Positions 49,461-57,930 of a stretch of DNA of 64,000 nt are shown one piece after another. Positions within the stretch are counted from its first letter, which is position 1, and each line of letters starts with the position of its first letter. The notes below the pieces were generated by a model. It made no database searches, was not told the DNA's origin, and saw only the letters and a program-made list of their open reading frames with translations. The DNA comes from Halomarina salina (GTDB lineage: Archaea > Halobacteriota > Halobacteria > Halobacteriales > Haloarculaceae): positions 62,001 through 126,000 of the forward strand of contig NZ_JALLGW010000002.1 in the NCBI RefSeq assembly GCF_023074835.1. Direction: 5' to 3'. The position numbers were made by a program, and so were the translations under genes.

Positions 49461-50348
49461 TCAGGTGACGACCGGGGCGATCGTACAGACGCAGTTCGGG
49501 TGGGACTGGTCAGGAACGATCGGTGTCGCCTCAACTGGCCACGGGTTCTGCGCCTCCAGTGCCGTACAGATGGAGCAGGGAGTGTGGGTCAGGACGTTGA
49601 CCTTCTCAACGCCCATCTCACCATACCGACGTCCAGCAGCGCTATTGTGGCTGTGAAGCGTCTCCGTTCGCGCCAGGCGCTCAGCGTCGGTGATCCCGAT
49701 TTTGTCGATGCGGTCATTGAGATTCCGCGCTGTCTTTCGGGGATTCCAGCCTTGCGAGAGCCCGGTCCCCAGTTCCCGCCTGACCGCCGTCTGCATGTCA
49801 GACGAGACTGTTGCCAGTTCGTCGTACGACCGCGTGTAGAGCTGTTCGAGCGTGGCTGCGTGAACAGGCTGGTTGAATGTCGCCTGAAGGCTGGCCTCTG
49901 GCGTCTCAACACCCTCCTCGTGCAGTCTCGCGTCGGCATACTGGACGCCGCGCGAATAGGCGCTCCGGACGTAGCGAGCCGTGAAGTGCTCGCCATTTCG
50001 AACCCGCTGGCGACTCGTCACCTCCAGAATCCCCCGATTGGCCTGCCGTTCCAGCCAGATGATGAACTCGTCCTGGGCCTCGGCATCCGTGTCGAACGTG
50101 AAGCCACTCGCCGGCTGGATGTCGTCAGCAGCTGCGGTGATCGTCGCTGTGCCACCGCTCGATGTGTCGGCCGCCCTACCCCCCGCCGCTGCAGCAACGA
50201 GCGCGTCGACGTCAGAGCCGATGCGCAGCGCGTCGTTGTCGATGACCGTCGTCCGGACCGCACCCTTCAGCCGGCGAAACGGCTTGGCCACCCGAACGCG
50301 ATACTCTCCACGAAGCGTCTTCGTTCTCGTCGGTCCGCTCTCAGCCAT
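49461..50348 (-). CDS. Mu gpF/SPP1 gp7-like head morphogenesis protein
   Basis: A 295-residue protein. The C-terminal half (ERLARTETLHSHNSAAGRRY, then THTPCSICTALE and SHPNCVCTI) is the classical phage Mu protein F domain with two Cys pairs and a histidine. It assists portal-dependent head assembly or DNA ejection. The start MAESGPTRTK overlaps the portal gene's end by eight bases; a longer reading adds an arginine-rich artefact. Confidence 0.82.
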   Translation of the reverse strand: MAESGPTRTKTLRGEYRVRVAKPFRRLKGAVRTTVIDNDALRIGSDVDALVAAAAGGRAADTSSGGTATITAAADDIQPASGFTFDTDAEAQDEFIIWLERQANRGILEVTSRQRVRNGEHFTARYVRSAYSRGVQYADARLHEEGVETPEASLQATFNQPVHAATLEQLYTRSYDELATVSSDMQTAVRRELGTGLSQGWNPRKTARNLNDRIDKIGITDAERLARTETLHSHNSAAGRRYGEMGVEKVNVLTHTPCSICTALEAQNPWPVEATPIVPDQSHPNCVCTIAPVVT

Positions 50349-51804
50349 CGTCGCCCGTGCCGTCCTGCTCTTCGCCGCCGTCGGCGAGCGCAGGCGGTGT
50401 CGCGTTCGGTGGCGGAGCGCCTGCATCCTCAGCAGGGTTCATCGGCGCGGGCTGCTGGCTCTCGTCCATCTCGGGGAACTCGCCCTCCTCGATGAACTCC
50501 ACGATGGCCTTGGTGTCGAGCCCGGGAGCGTACTGGGCGATGTTCTTGATGACGGTCGACCGGTTTTCCTGGATCTCGGATTGCTCCTGCTCGTCCTGCT
50601 CGGCCAGCGGCTCGCGGTCGATCGAGTAGTCGCCACCAGCCGGCCCGGTGACGACCTGGTATTTGACGAGCCGGTCGGCCAGCTCCCGGACGATCTGCGG
50701 GTCACAGACCTGTTCGATGAGCTCGGCGACCGCACCGTAGAACTCTCGGAGGTCCTGGGCACCCGCGACCTCGCCGCTTTCATTGCCCTTGAGAATCTTC
50801 TGCGGAATCTTCGTGGCTTCGCTCAGCGACTCGATGAGCGCCTGCTTAACCTTCTCGGGGTCGATCTGCTCGCCCGCGATCCGGTTGACCTCTACACCCT
50901 GAGTCCGCATCATCGGCTGGAACTCGTTGACGTACGCGTCCGTCTCCGCATCGATCTGGTCCTCTGCGTCGTCGTTCAGGTTCGCGTCCTTGTCGACGTT
51001 AATGTGGAGCCCAGGACGTGCGATCGAGTACGCCGCCTCGGCCGCACTCCCCTCGAGTTTCTGCAGGTCGGTGACCGTGTTGTAGACCGGTTCGAGCGCT
51101 GGCGTGCCTCGGACTTCGTCGTCGAGGAGCCCGCCCGCGATGTGGATGACGCGGCTGTGGTGGACCCACTGCTCGCGTTGTCCAGCTCCGAAGATATCCT
51201 CCGTCCCGGCGTCGTTCTCATCCGAGAAATCGATACGGTAGTACTCGGGCTGACCCCACCGGCCGCTGTTGGCATCGGCCCACCGGATATCGGTGACCGA
51301 GATCTGCGATAGCGGTCGAAGCCACTCGATAGCATCGCCGGGGTCGTTCTGAGCGACCGCCGACTGGTCCACTGGGTCGACGAACTGCTGGTCCTCGCCG
51401 TCGGCCCACCCGATCATCAGCAGGCCGAACTGGCCGATGCGCGAGAGGAGATGCGCCCGCTTGCAGTAGTGCCAGAGCCGCGTCGAGCTGACGACGTCGG
51501 ACATGTCCGACTCGAAGTCGGTGTCCGTGCCAGCCTCGGTGTTCTTCTCGTCGACGTACTCTGGGGGGTTACGCCATGCCGTCTCGGCAGGGATCGAGAT
51601 GACAGCGTTCGCGTGGGGGTTCCGGAGGAACGAGGCGTAGTAGTCCTCGATGTCTGGGGAGCGGTCCCACGCGAAGTTATCGTAGTAGTCCCGCTTCCCA
51701 CCGTACGCGATGCCGAGGGCAGCGGCGAGGACCGCCCGATTCCGGAGGCCGCCGAAGTCGTCCCGCGTCGGGCCGTCGCCGTCTTCAGAGTGTTCTATCG
51801 CCAT
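50341..51804 (-). CDS. Portal protein
   Basis: A 487-residue protein of the DUF1073-type portal family, forming the dodecameric DNA channel at the unique capsid vertex. Typical patterns: NPHANAVISIPAETAWRNPPEY, HHSRVIHIAGGLL, EEATKIP-like SEATKIPQKILKGNESGEVAGAQD, and a helical stem and Pro-rich tail at the C-terminus (EDAGAPPPNATPPALADGG). Position between terminase and Mu-F gene confirms the role. Confidence 0.85.
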   Translation of the reverse strand: MAIEHSEDGDGPTRDDFGGLRNRAVLAAALGIAYGGKRDYYDNFAWDRSPDIEDYYASFLRNPHANAVISIPAETAWRNPPEYVDEKNTEAGTDTDFESDMSDVVSSTRLWHYCKRAHLLSRIGQFGLLMIGWADGEDQQFVDPVDQSAVAQNDPGDAIEWLRPLSQISVTDIRWADANSGRWGQPEYYRIDFSDENDAGTEDIFGAGQREQWVHHSRVIHIAGGLLDDEVRGTPALEPVYNTVTDLQKLEGSAAEAAYSIARPGLHINVDKDANLNDDAEDQIDAETDAYVNEFQPMMRTQGVEVNRIAGEQIDPEKVKQALIESLSEATKIPQKILKGNESGEVAGAQDLREFYGAVAELIEQVCDPQIVRELADRLVKYQVVTGPAGGDYSIDREPLAEQDEQEQSEIQENRSTVIKNIAQYAPGLDTKAIVEFIEEGEFPEMDESQQPAPMNPAEDAGAPPPNATPPALADGGEEQDGTGDDG

Positions 51805-53354
51805 CGATTCGACCTCCCTGTTGCTGGCGTGCCGAAGGCCCCAGCAGTTCCTTGGTTGTCGTCATCATCTGGAATGAGATCCTCCGCCATCAGCACGGCC
51901 TCGATAGCAGCGTCGAGGTGATCCGGCGAGTGGCCCAGGCGCTCTTCGACCTTCGACTTCGGATCGGCGACGTACACCTGGTCCTCCCGAGAGCTGTAGT
52001 AGCGCTCCTCGAGCGTCAGGGTGCGCGCCGCAATCTGGAGTTCCTTCCGGAGACGCGTGTCGGAGAACTGCCCGCCGCGCTCCATCCAGTCGCCGAGCTC
52101 GCACAGCCCCTCGGTCCAGCGGTCTTTGTACTCGTCAGCCTGGGCCGCCTCGGCCCCGTTCTTGAACAGGTCGACCTCGGGGTACCGGGCGTTGGTGTCG
52201 TCGGCCTTGCCCGAGCCCTCCCCGATTGCGTCGACGGCGATCGGCGCGTCGGGCTCCTCGTCGAGGAGGCCCCACATCGCGTTGAACTGGACCGTGTGGT
52301 CGGTGCCGGGCTGAGAGTACGCGACGACGAGCACGCCGCCGCGCTCGTCGATCTGGACGGTTCGGTCGCCCGACCGAGCGACGTCGATGCCGGTCCCCCG
52401 TCGCGGCTTGCTCGTGTCCAGGTCGTCGGCATCGACGTACGCTGCGTTGACGAGGTCGAGGTCGAACGGGCGGTTCTCCGCAGCGCCTGCGGGCGGCATG
52501 ATGCCGGCGAACCGGCGATACCACCGCGAGTCGAGGTCTTCACGGAACTGCGGCGACGTCCGCGTCGACATAGCCCGAGCCTCATCGTAGCCCGGCCAGG
52601 CCAATCCGTTCAGTGCTTCCCACTTCGTCTTCAGTTTCTCAAGTCCGGTCAGACCCGGGACGACGTCGCCCTCGCGAGCACCGCGCTCGACCTGGACGTT
52701 GTGTGAGTCGAACGTCGAGTACTGGAGCTTCCGAGCCGGGATACCGATCTCGTCCAAGTTCGCGACGACATTCGTCTCGTCCTCTGGCGGGTTCGAGATG
52801 ATGACCATCCGGTCGTTACTGTCGGAGATCAGCGAGTCCATTGAGTCGAGCGTCTTGTGCGTGACGTCGTCCTTGTCCGCCTCGTCGACGATGACCAGGA
52901 CGTGGTCGTTGTGGACGCCCTCCAGTTCACCGGGGTCGCCCGGAGAGTGGACCTCGAACTGCCAGGTCGGCTCGCCGTCGATGTCGATGTGCGGGTTCGG
53001 CGACCACTTCCACTCGCCGAACAGCGGCGAGGACTGGTGGAGCGCCTCCGCATCCGCACAGAACGTCCGCTTGAGCTTGCCGTACGTTCCCGACGTCACG
53101 ACGACACTCGACGGATAGTGACGTTTGTGGAACGCCAGGGCGAGCGCGACGATTGCGAACGTCTTCCCGAAGCCGTTGCCCCCCTCCAGGTGCGTGTACT
53201 GGTTGTCCGCGACGTGCTCGAGAATCTCCCGCTGCTCAGGTGAGAGCGTGATGCCGAACCACTCCTCGGCCGCTCGCCAGTAGCGTTCCCGACCGGTGAA
53301 GTTGCCCGGTAGGCGCTCGGCGACGTGATCAGGAAGGTCGGTGTTGGTACTCAC
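51795..53354 (-). CDS. Terminase large subunit
   Basis: A 519-residue packaging motor. ATPase domain: Walker A GGNGFGKT (residues 58-65) and Walker B VLVIVDEAD (152-160). A coupling motif of the SNPPED type (VIISNPPE) follows. Nuclease domain: IDVARSG with the first metal Asp (D324), VDAIGEGSGKADD, and SPDHLDA near the C-terminus with the last Asp. All motifs are present, so it should be active. Translated after a four-base overlap with the small-subunit candidate. Confidence 0.9.
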   Translation of the reverse strand: MSTNTDLPDHVAERLPGNFTGRERYWRAAEEWFGITLSPEQREILEHVADNQYTHLEGGNGFGKTFAIVALALAFHKRHYPSSVVVTSGTYGKLKRTFCADAEALHQSSPLFGEWKWSPNPHIDIDGEPTWQFEVHSPGDPGELEGVHNDHVLVIVDEADKDDVTHKTLDSMDSLISDSNDRMVIISNPPEDETNVVANLDEIGIPARKLQYSTFDSHNVQVERGAREGDVVPGLTGLEKLKTKWEALNGLAWPGYDEARAMSTRTSPQFREDLDSRWYRRFAGIMPPAGAAENRPFDLDLVNAAYVDADDLDTSKPRRGTGIDVARSGDRTVQIDERGGVLVVAYSQPGTDHTVQFNAMWGLLDEEPDAPIAVDAIGEGSGKADDTNARYPEVDLFKNGAEAAQADEYKDRWTEGLCELGDWMERGGQFSDTRLRKELQIAARTLTLEERYYSSREDQVYVADPKSKVEERLGHSPDHLDAAIEAVLMAEDLIPDDDDNQGTAGAFGTPATGRSNRWR

Positions 53355-54013
53355 TGGCTGTCACCCTGCGCGGAGGCTTTCCACGCGTCTTTTAGCGAAC
53401 CGATGGCGTCGGCGGTCTGGGACTGCGGATCGTCCAGGAGGCCGAGGTCCTTCAGCCACGCTCGCCGATCCTTCGAGAGCCTCGACTGGCCCTTCGCGAC
53501 GACCGTCTCCTTGTACTTGTAGTACTCCTCGCCGCTCTCGGCGATGCGTGTCTCCTTGTCGACCGTCGCGTTCCCGCTTTCCAGGCTCTCGGGTTTGTCG
53601 ACCGCCCAGTTGTCGGCGTGGACGTGCTTGCCGTACGAGACGGCGATGCGGAACAGTTCCGCCTCCGTCCCGGTCGTCGCCTCGCCGTGGCGATCCTCGT
53701 ACTCCTCTAAGTAGTCGGTGAAGATGTCGTCGACGAGCTGCTGCTCGTCGTCGGAGAGGATCTGCTGGTAGGTCGCGTTGGTGTCGACGTACAGGCCGTG
53801 CGTGGCGGCGTTCGTATTCTCCTCGGGAGCGCCGCCGCCTGAGTTGCCGACCGCGTTATCATTGCCCTCCGGAGCACCGGCGTTCCCGCCGTGGTGCTTG
53901 CAGAGACCCTCGCCGAGGTGATCGGTCCCCATCCCGGCAGTCTGGCCGCAGTACCCGCCGTCCTGGGTGTTCGTCGAGTTGCACTTCCCCTCGACTGGCT
54001 CGTCGTTGGTCAT
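53351..54013 (-). CDS. Putative terminase small subunit
   Basis: A 220-residue protein in the slot directly before the large terminase. The N-terminus holds a Cys/His zinc-binding pattern (KCNSTNTQDGGYCGQTAGMG, CKHHGG) seen in haloviral packaging proteins, and the rest is helical (DDEQQLVDDIFTDYLEEYEDRHGE). The assignment as small terminase rests on position and this pattern and is not certain. Confidence 0.65.
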   Translation of the reverse strand: MTNDEPVEGKCNSTNTQDGGYCGQTAGMGTDHLGEGLCKHHGGNAGAPEGNDNAVGNSGGGAPEENTNAATHGLYVDTNATYQQILSDDEQQLVDDIFTDYLEEYEDRHGEATTGTEAELFRIAVSYGKHVHADNWAVDKPESLESGNATVDKETRIAESGEEYYKYKETVVAKGQSRLSKDRRAWLKDLGLLDDPQSQTADAIGSLKDAWKASAQGDSQ

Positions 54014-54046
54014 GACACCTCCATAGGATTGAGTTTGTTTTCGCGG

Positions 54047-54454
54047 TCAGTCGGTCACTGCCCCGAGGAGGGTCTCTGCACGCCGAGAGGGTTCGTAGCC
54101 GGTGATGAACGCTCGCCGGTGAGCAGTCGCCCACGGGATGTGCTGACCGTCGGCGGCCGTCGGCAGCGAGAGATCGATGACAGTGTCGCCCATACCGAGA
54201 AACCAGTGCGTCCCGCTGTACGTGGCGTCGACGTCGCCCCATGACAGGCAGTAGATGTCGAGTCCGGAGCCGACACCACCCCGAGCGTGGAAGTACGCTT
54301 CGGCGGCGACGTAACACGAGCCTTGGAGGGCGTCATCTGCGGTGGCGTACTCCTGCTTCCTGATGTCCGGGTGGGTGCGAATGTACTCGCGGATGCGCCC
54401 TGCGGTGTCGTCGGGGCGAGCAATGACGGGGCTGTCATCGCGCACGGTGGTCAT
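54047..54454 (-). CDS. Phage protein with predicted Cys-His-Asp (papain/transglutaminase-like) triad
   Basis: A 135-residue protein with GSCYVAAEAYFHARGG (C47), GTHWFLGM (H83) and TVIDLSLP (D94) in the order and spacing of small phage proteins of the GxCYVAxEAxxH type. These look like papain- or transglutaminase-fold hydrolases, but activity has not been shown and D94 is only a candidate. The start MTTVRDDS is preferred since upstream codons are arginine-only. Function unknown. Confidence 0.65.
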   Translation of the reverse strand: MTTVRDDSPVIARPDDTAGRIREYIRTHPDIRKQEYATADDALQGSCYVAAEAYFHARGGVGSGLDIYCLSWGDVDATYSGTHWFLGMGDTVIDLSLPTAADGQHIPWATAHRRAFITGYEPSRRAETLLGAVTD

Positions 54455-54456
54455 GG

Positions 54457-54804
54457 TTACAGAACGAGCGGCGTGGCGAGGATGGCGATAATGAGCCCGG
54501 CGGCGAGCGCCAGCCCGTAGTACCACGGTTCGTTGCGCGTGACCCGCTGGGCGACGAGGCGGTTGTTCGGCGCTCGCTTCAGGCCCAGTACTGCGGCCAC
54601 CGACAGGACGAGCAGCGGGACGGCGACGTCCGTGTAGCCGGTGGCGATGGCGACGCCGAAGACGAGGCCAGCCACTGCGCCCAGTTCGAGGGCGTGCGCT
54701 TCGTCGTAGGTGAGGTCACTGGCCACTTTCCGAAGCGGGTCCGGAAGCCAATCAGGAGGTGATTCGAAGACGTAGTCGTCGCCGTGGAGTGGTTTGCGTG
54801 TCAT
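54457..54804 (-). CDS. Membrane protein
   Basis: A 115-residue protein with an N-terminal soluble part (PDPLRKVASDLTYDEAHALEL) and three hydrophobic segments (about residues 40-57, 60-76, 94-113). Two bases separate it from the preceding gene's start. No family recognised. Confidence 0.7.
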   Translation of the reverse strand: MTRKPLHGDDYVFESPPDWLPDPLRKVASDLTYDEAHALELGAVAGLVFGVAIATGYTDVAVPLLVLSVAAVLGLKRAPNNRLVAQRVTRNEPWYYGLALAAGLIIAILATPLVL

Positions 54805-54807
54805 TGG

Positions 54808-55113
54808 TCAGTCACCCTGGCCGTGATACTCTGCGACTGGTTCGGAGCCGAAGACGAGCCACGTTACACCGACACCGCCGATGACGGCGAACATGACCGC
54901 GCCAATCGCCGTTACGAGCGGAGCGAAGCCTCCCGCCGAAAACAGGACGACCGACGAGGATGCCATCTGGGCAACACCCAGCGCGTAGAAGGCGACCCAG
55001 ACGCTGGGCCGCCAGTGTCGCCACGGGTTGACCTGAATGCAGATGGCCACGACGATCCAGATCGCTCCGACGAACATATTGAGCTGCCGGGCGAGTTCGA
55101 GAGCGGTCGTCAT
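54808..55113 (-). CDS. Membrane protein
   Basis: A 101-residue protein with three hydrophobic segments (about 11-27, 36-60, 67-89) and a short polar tail (GSEPVAEYHGQGD). Forms with its neighbours a row of small membrane proteins upstream of the packaging genes; holin-like function would be speculation. Confidence 0.7.
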   Translation of the reverse strand: MTTALELARQLNMFVGAIWIVVAICIQVNPWRHWRPSVWVAFYALGVAQMASSSVVLFSAGGFAPLVTAIGAVMFAVIGGVGVTWLVFGSEPVAEYHGQGD

Positions 55114-55117
55114 GGCG

Positions 55118-55294
55118 CTACCGTTGTGCGAGTTCGTTGACCCCCAGAAGCGCTCCGATGAGGGCGACGACCGGCCAGAGCAGCTGGCTCGACACGGAGT
55201 AACTCGGCGTCGCAGCGGCGTACAGTGAGAGAACGACGATCGTTACCGACAACATGACCGCGATGCCGACTTTTGCGACGGCTTGGAGGTTCAT
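55118..55294 (-). CDS. 58-residue two-span membrane microprotein
   Basis: MNLQAVAKVGIAVMLSVTIV opens a protein with two hydrophobic segments (about 8-28 and 37-54) and a short tail (NELAQR). The ATG forms an ATGA overlap with the preceding stop (55291), supporting translation. Confidence 0.68.
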   Translation of the reverse strand: MNLQAVAKVGIAVMLSVTIVVLSLYAAATPSYSVSSQLLWPVVALIGALLGVNELAQR

Positions 55295-55482
55295 TCATAG
55301 TCATCGACGTCCTCGAGGTCGACTCGGAACGTCCCGCCGTCATCGAACACGACGCGGACGAACAGCCCCGACTCGGCCTGGTCGACGTTCGGCCGAAACA
55401 CTTCACCGAGCACGTGACACGGCGCTCGGGAGGCACGAAGCGGATGCACTGCTGAGGTCCGTGTTCCAGGCGCGGTACTCAT
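55291..55482 (-). CDS. Small beta-rich hypothetical protein
   Basis: A 63-residue protein: CHVLGEVFRPNVDQAESGLF, then VRVVFDDGGTFRVDLEDVDDYE, a strand-rich acidic fold. Coupled to both neighbours (three-base gap and ATGA). Function unknown. Confidence 0.65.
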   Translation of the reverse strand: MSTAPGTRTSAVHPLRASRAPCHVLGEVFRPNVDQAESGLFVRVVFDDGGTFRVDLEDVDDYE

Positions 55483-55485
55483 CGC

Positions 55486-56034
55486 TCACAGCACCCGGAA
55501 CTCCTCGATGGTGTCATCGAACGCTGCTTCGTACATCTCGGCGACACGCTCGCGGATGGCCTCGTCGACAGCGCCGTGATCCATCGGTGCGGAGGCACAG
55601 ACAGCCTCGAGGCGGTCGACGGCTGGGCGGAACTTGACTCGCGACGCACAGTGTGGACACCGGGCGTTGACGTGATCGAGCATCCACGCCACCCAGTATC
55701 CCTGTCGCGCGAGGTATTCGGCGAGCGCATACCAGGTGAGCGCGTCGATCGTGTTCGGGCCAGCTTTCAGTCGCTTCAGTGCGAGTGCGGCCGCCCGGTC
55801 GAGCGCCGGGTCCGGCTCGCGGACCAACCGGTGGATACGTCGGAAGTACCCCAACAGCCCCTGCTGGGCTGACCGGAGTTCGCCGTTCGTGAGCGCGCCT
55901 TCCCGTGAGCTGGTCCAGTTCGACAGCGGGTGTGGGATGGGCGTTCGAACGCCGATACGGTACGAGCCAGGGTAGTGACGCTCCTCGGTGAGAGGCGCGC
56001 CGCTCTGCGGGTCGAACGCTTGTTCTTGAATCAT
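55486..56034 (-). CDS. Hypothetical protein with zinc knuckle
   Basis: A 182-residue protein with helical middle (LRSAQQGLLGYFRRIHRLVRE, DRAAALALKRLKAGPN) and a CPHC followed by a further cysteine (ARCPHCASRVKFRP and LEAVCAS). It starts a small-gene/membrane-protein block leading into the packaging genes. The 149 bases upstream contain its promoter. No family recognised. Confidence 0.68.
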   Translation of the reverse strand: MIQEQAFDPQSGAPLTEERHYPGSYRIGVRTPIPHPLSNWTSSREGALTNGELRSAQQGLLGYFRRIHRLVREPDPALDRAAALALKRLKAGPNTIDALTWYALAEYLARQGYWVAWMLDHVNARCPHCASRVKFRPAVDRLEAVCASAPMDHGAVDEAIRERVAEMYEAAFDDTIEEFRVL

Positions 56035-56183
56035 GTGAACGAGGAGAGAGGCAGTGCTGGACGGGCACCATCACACGCCGACCGGCGTCAGGTGGCCGAA
56101 GCGAGACACGACGACAGAGTGGTCGTCTTGCGCGAACGTACGCCGAGGACAACTTAAAGCGGAGCTTCGAACTGATATACGGC

Positions 56184-56438
56184 TCATCCGTCACCATTAC
56201 AGACCACGTACAGCGGGCGACGGAGGTCCTCGAAGTTGTGGCGCATCTCGATGACGCCGAGCTCGGTCAGTCGCGCCAGCGCATCGCCACCGGTCGAGCC
56301 ACCCTGGAAGTAACAGCGCTCGTCGATCTCCCCGCGCGTGAGGGGGCCGTCATCGGCGAGCTCCCGGTAGACGAGCTTGACGCTGGGGCGTTCGTCGGCG
56401 AGCGCCGGAGGGAGTGTCGGAGAGTCGGAGTCGTTCAT
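56184..56438 (-). CDS. Winged-helix regulator next to the CTTAC palindrome
   Basis: An 84-residue protein: SVKLVYRELADDGPLTRGEIDERCYFQGGSTGGDALARLTELGVIEMRH forms a winged helix with recognition helix around residues 48-58 (STGGDALARL). Start ATG lies six bases from the 21-bp palindrome at 56444-56464, suggesting autoregulation. Function as regulator is inferred from fold and position. Confidence 0.75.
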   Translation of the reverse strand: MNDSDSPTLPPALADERPSVKLVYRELADDGPLTRGEIDERCYFQGGSTGGDALARLTELGVIEMRHNFEDLRRPLYVVCNGDG

Positions 56439-56443
56439 GTTGT

Positions 56444-56464
56444 CGCTTACAGTTGTCGTAAGCG
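56444..56464. promoter_or_regulatory. CTTAC palindrome, site 1
   Basis: CGCTTAC-N7-GTAAGCG, perfect 7-bp arms, six bases before the winged-helix start codon. Its core CTTACAGTTGTCGTAAG is nearly the reverse complement of site 2. Probably an operator. Confidence 0.55.
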
Positions 56465-56650
56465 GGTCCGGCGGTGGGTCTGTGAGAGATAGCCGCCAGA
56501 CGCCGCCAGACGCCGCTTACTGCTAATTTACCCGCTGCTAACCATACCACACAACACAACCACACACTACCGCAACTCAACCGCGGTTGTGGAACGGGGG
56601 CGGTTTCGGCGGCTGCGAGGTGTGGCGACTTACAGCTTCACCCTCTTGGC

Positions 56651-56671
56651 CACTTACGACAGTTGTAAGTG
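56651..56671. promoter_or_regulatory. CTTAC palindrome, site 2
   Basis: CACTTAC-N7-GTAAGTG, perfect 7-bp arms, with core CTTACGACAGTTGTAAG. It differs from the reverse complement of site 1 at two of 17 positions and lies 207 bases away. Half-sites GCTTAC (56515-56520) and GACTTAC (56627-56633) occur between. Confidence 0.55.
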
Positions 56672-56677
56672 AGAGCA

Positions 56678-57367
56678 TCAGGCCGAGTCACCTCCTGGCT
56701 CGGTCTGTTCGAGCACGTAGCGGCCTTCTTCGTCGTTTCCTTCTCGAAGCGTGATGACGCCGCCGGAGTTCTCCGCGACCCACTCCATCGCGCGGTACAC
56801 CTGGTTCCACGCGATGCTCTCGTCGTTCGCGTCCTCGAGGCGGGTCTTCAGGTCGTCACGCTTCGAGGCGAGCACACGCTTGCGGCCGTACTTCGTCCCG
56901 TGAACGGTCCCCCAGTCCGACCAGCGCTCGGCGATCGCCCTGGCACGGTAGTGCTTCGCCGTTGGCCGCTCGAGAGCGCCCTCTGGTCCGAGCTTGATCA
57001 CACGGCCCAGCGGCGTCATCCCGCCGCCCTCGCCGCCAGCAGCGATGGTGAGCACTTCCTCGGAGTCCATCCCGAGCTCGTCCTCGACGGCGGTGAGCCG
57101 ACGGGACATCCGACCGTCTTCCTTTCCACGACGTGAGGTCTCATCGCGCAGCTTCTCCTGGAGCGTACCGACCAGTTCTTCGAGTTCACCGACGCGCTCT
57201 CGAAGCTGTTCGTTCTCTGCTTCGAGCTCCTCGACGCGTTCGTCGGTGCCGTTGTAGACGTGCTCGGCGAGGTCGAATAGCTTGTCGTCGAGCTTTTCGA
57301 TGCGCTCGACCGCTTCCTCCCGCGTCATCGACCCTTGGTCAGCGCGGTGTGGCTGGTCAGTGCTCAT
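56678..57367 (-). CDS. Coiled-coil/helical DNA-binding-like protein
   Basis: A 229-residue protein: helical coiled coil over residues about 16-75 (VERIEKLDDKLFDLAEHVYN, RVEELEAENEQLRERVGELE) and a mixed C-terminal domain (AKHYRARAIAERWSDWGTVHG, NQVYRAMEWVAENSGGVITLRE). Similar uncharacterised proteins occur in haloviruses. It is coupled to the zinc microprotein upstream (ATGA). Possibly a DNA-binding regulator. Confidence 0.68.
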   Translation of the reverse strand: MSTDQPHRADQGSMTREEAVERIEKLDDKLFDLAEHVYNGTDERVEELEAENEQLRERVGELEELVGTLQEKLRDETSRRGKEDGRMSRRLTAVEDELGMDSEEVLTIAAGGEGGGMTPLGRVIKLGPEGALERPTAKHYRARAIAERWSDWGTVHGTKYGRKRVLASKRDDLKTRLEDANDESIAWNQVYRAMEWVAENSGGVITLREGNDEEGRYVLEQTEPGGDSA

Positions 57368-57525
57368 TCGTCGCTCACCGGTTCGACCGTCGTCCGCGTC
57401 GGCTCGATCTCGACCGGGTGGTCGGGTGCACGGCCGAGGTGCATCTCTCGCAGCGACTCAGCGACCTCGCGATTGTGCGTCTCGCCTTCGAAGCCGCACG
57501 TTGGGCAGGTAATGCGGAACGCCAT
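57364..57525 (-). CDS. 53-residue zinc-knuckle microprotein
   Basis: MAFRITCPTCGFEGETHNRE contains a CPTC knuckle and a later histidine (EMHLGRAPDH). The remainder is charged. Start shares one base with the previous stop and the end overlaps the coiled-coil gene's ATG by four bases. Confidence 0.66.
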   Translation of the reverse strand: MAFRITCPTCGFEGETHNREVAESLREMHLGRAPDHPVEIEPTRTTVEPVSDE

Positions 57526-57713
57526 CAGGCGACCACCCCGTCTGGCACCTCACCCTCCCAGACGAGCGTCGCAGTGACGAGGTCGATAACGCGGAACGGG
57601 TCGCAGGTGGGGACGGGACAGTGCCACCCGCCGCTTGGCGGGATGTAGCAACCGCGATGCCCTCGCTGACAAACCCGATGAACCGACCAGTCGGGGCGGT
57701 CGGGGACGTTCAT
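57525..57713 (-). CDS. 62-residue Cys/His-rich protein
   Basis: The protein (VHRVCQRGHRGCYIPPSGGW, HCPVPTC) has Cys and His residues spaced as C-x3-H-x2-C and HC-x4-C, enough for one zinc. It overlaps neighbours by one and four bases. Function unknown. Confidence 0.65.
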   Translation of the reverse strand: MNVPDRPDWSVHRVCQRGHRGCYIPPSGGWHCPVPTCDPFRVIDLVTATLVWEGEVPDGVVA

Positions 57714-57826
57714 CGCTCGTCCCTCCCTGCAGATTGCTTCTCATCGCCAGCCAGATCCTTGCCGCACTCCGTGCAGCGATAGATCTTCTCGCTCTCCTCA
57801 CCGCAGGCGGAACACGTGGTCGTCAT
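57710..57826 (-). CDS. 38-residue zinc-ribbon microprotein
   Basis: MTTTCSACGEESEKIYRCTE opens a two-knuckle ribbon (CSAC and CTEC). Four-base overlaps with neighbours at both ends support translation. Confidence 0.66.
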   Translation of the reverse strand: MTTTCSACGEESEKIYRCTECGKDLAGDEKQSAGRDER

Positions 57827-57930
57827 CGACTGATCACCTTCCGGCACCGCGGGCAGGTGTCAGCGCTCGCCGGGACGGTCGCACCGCAGCACGGACAGAA
57901 ATCGGCGCAGATGCCGCGCTCGAGGCTCAC
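57823..57930 (-). CDS. 35-residue double zinc-knuckle microprotein
   Basis: GTG start overlapping the previous stop (GTGA). The product has a lone cysteine, CPCC and CPRC (ICADFCPCCGATVPASADTC region), giving a two-knuckle C2C2 ribbon. Function unknown. Confidence 0.64.
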   Translation of the reverse strand: MSLERGICADFCPCCGATVPASADTCPRCRKVISR

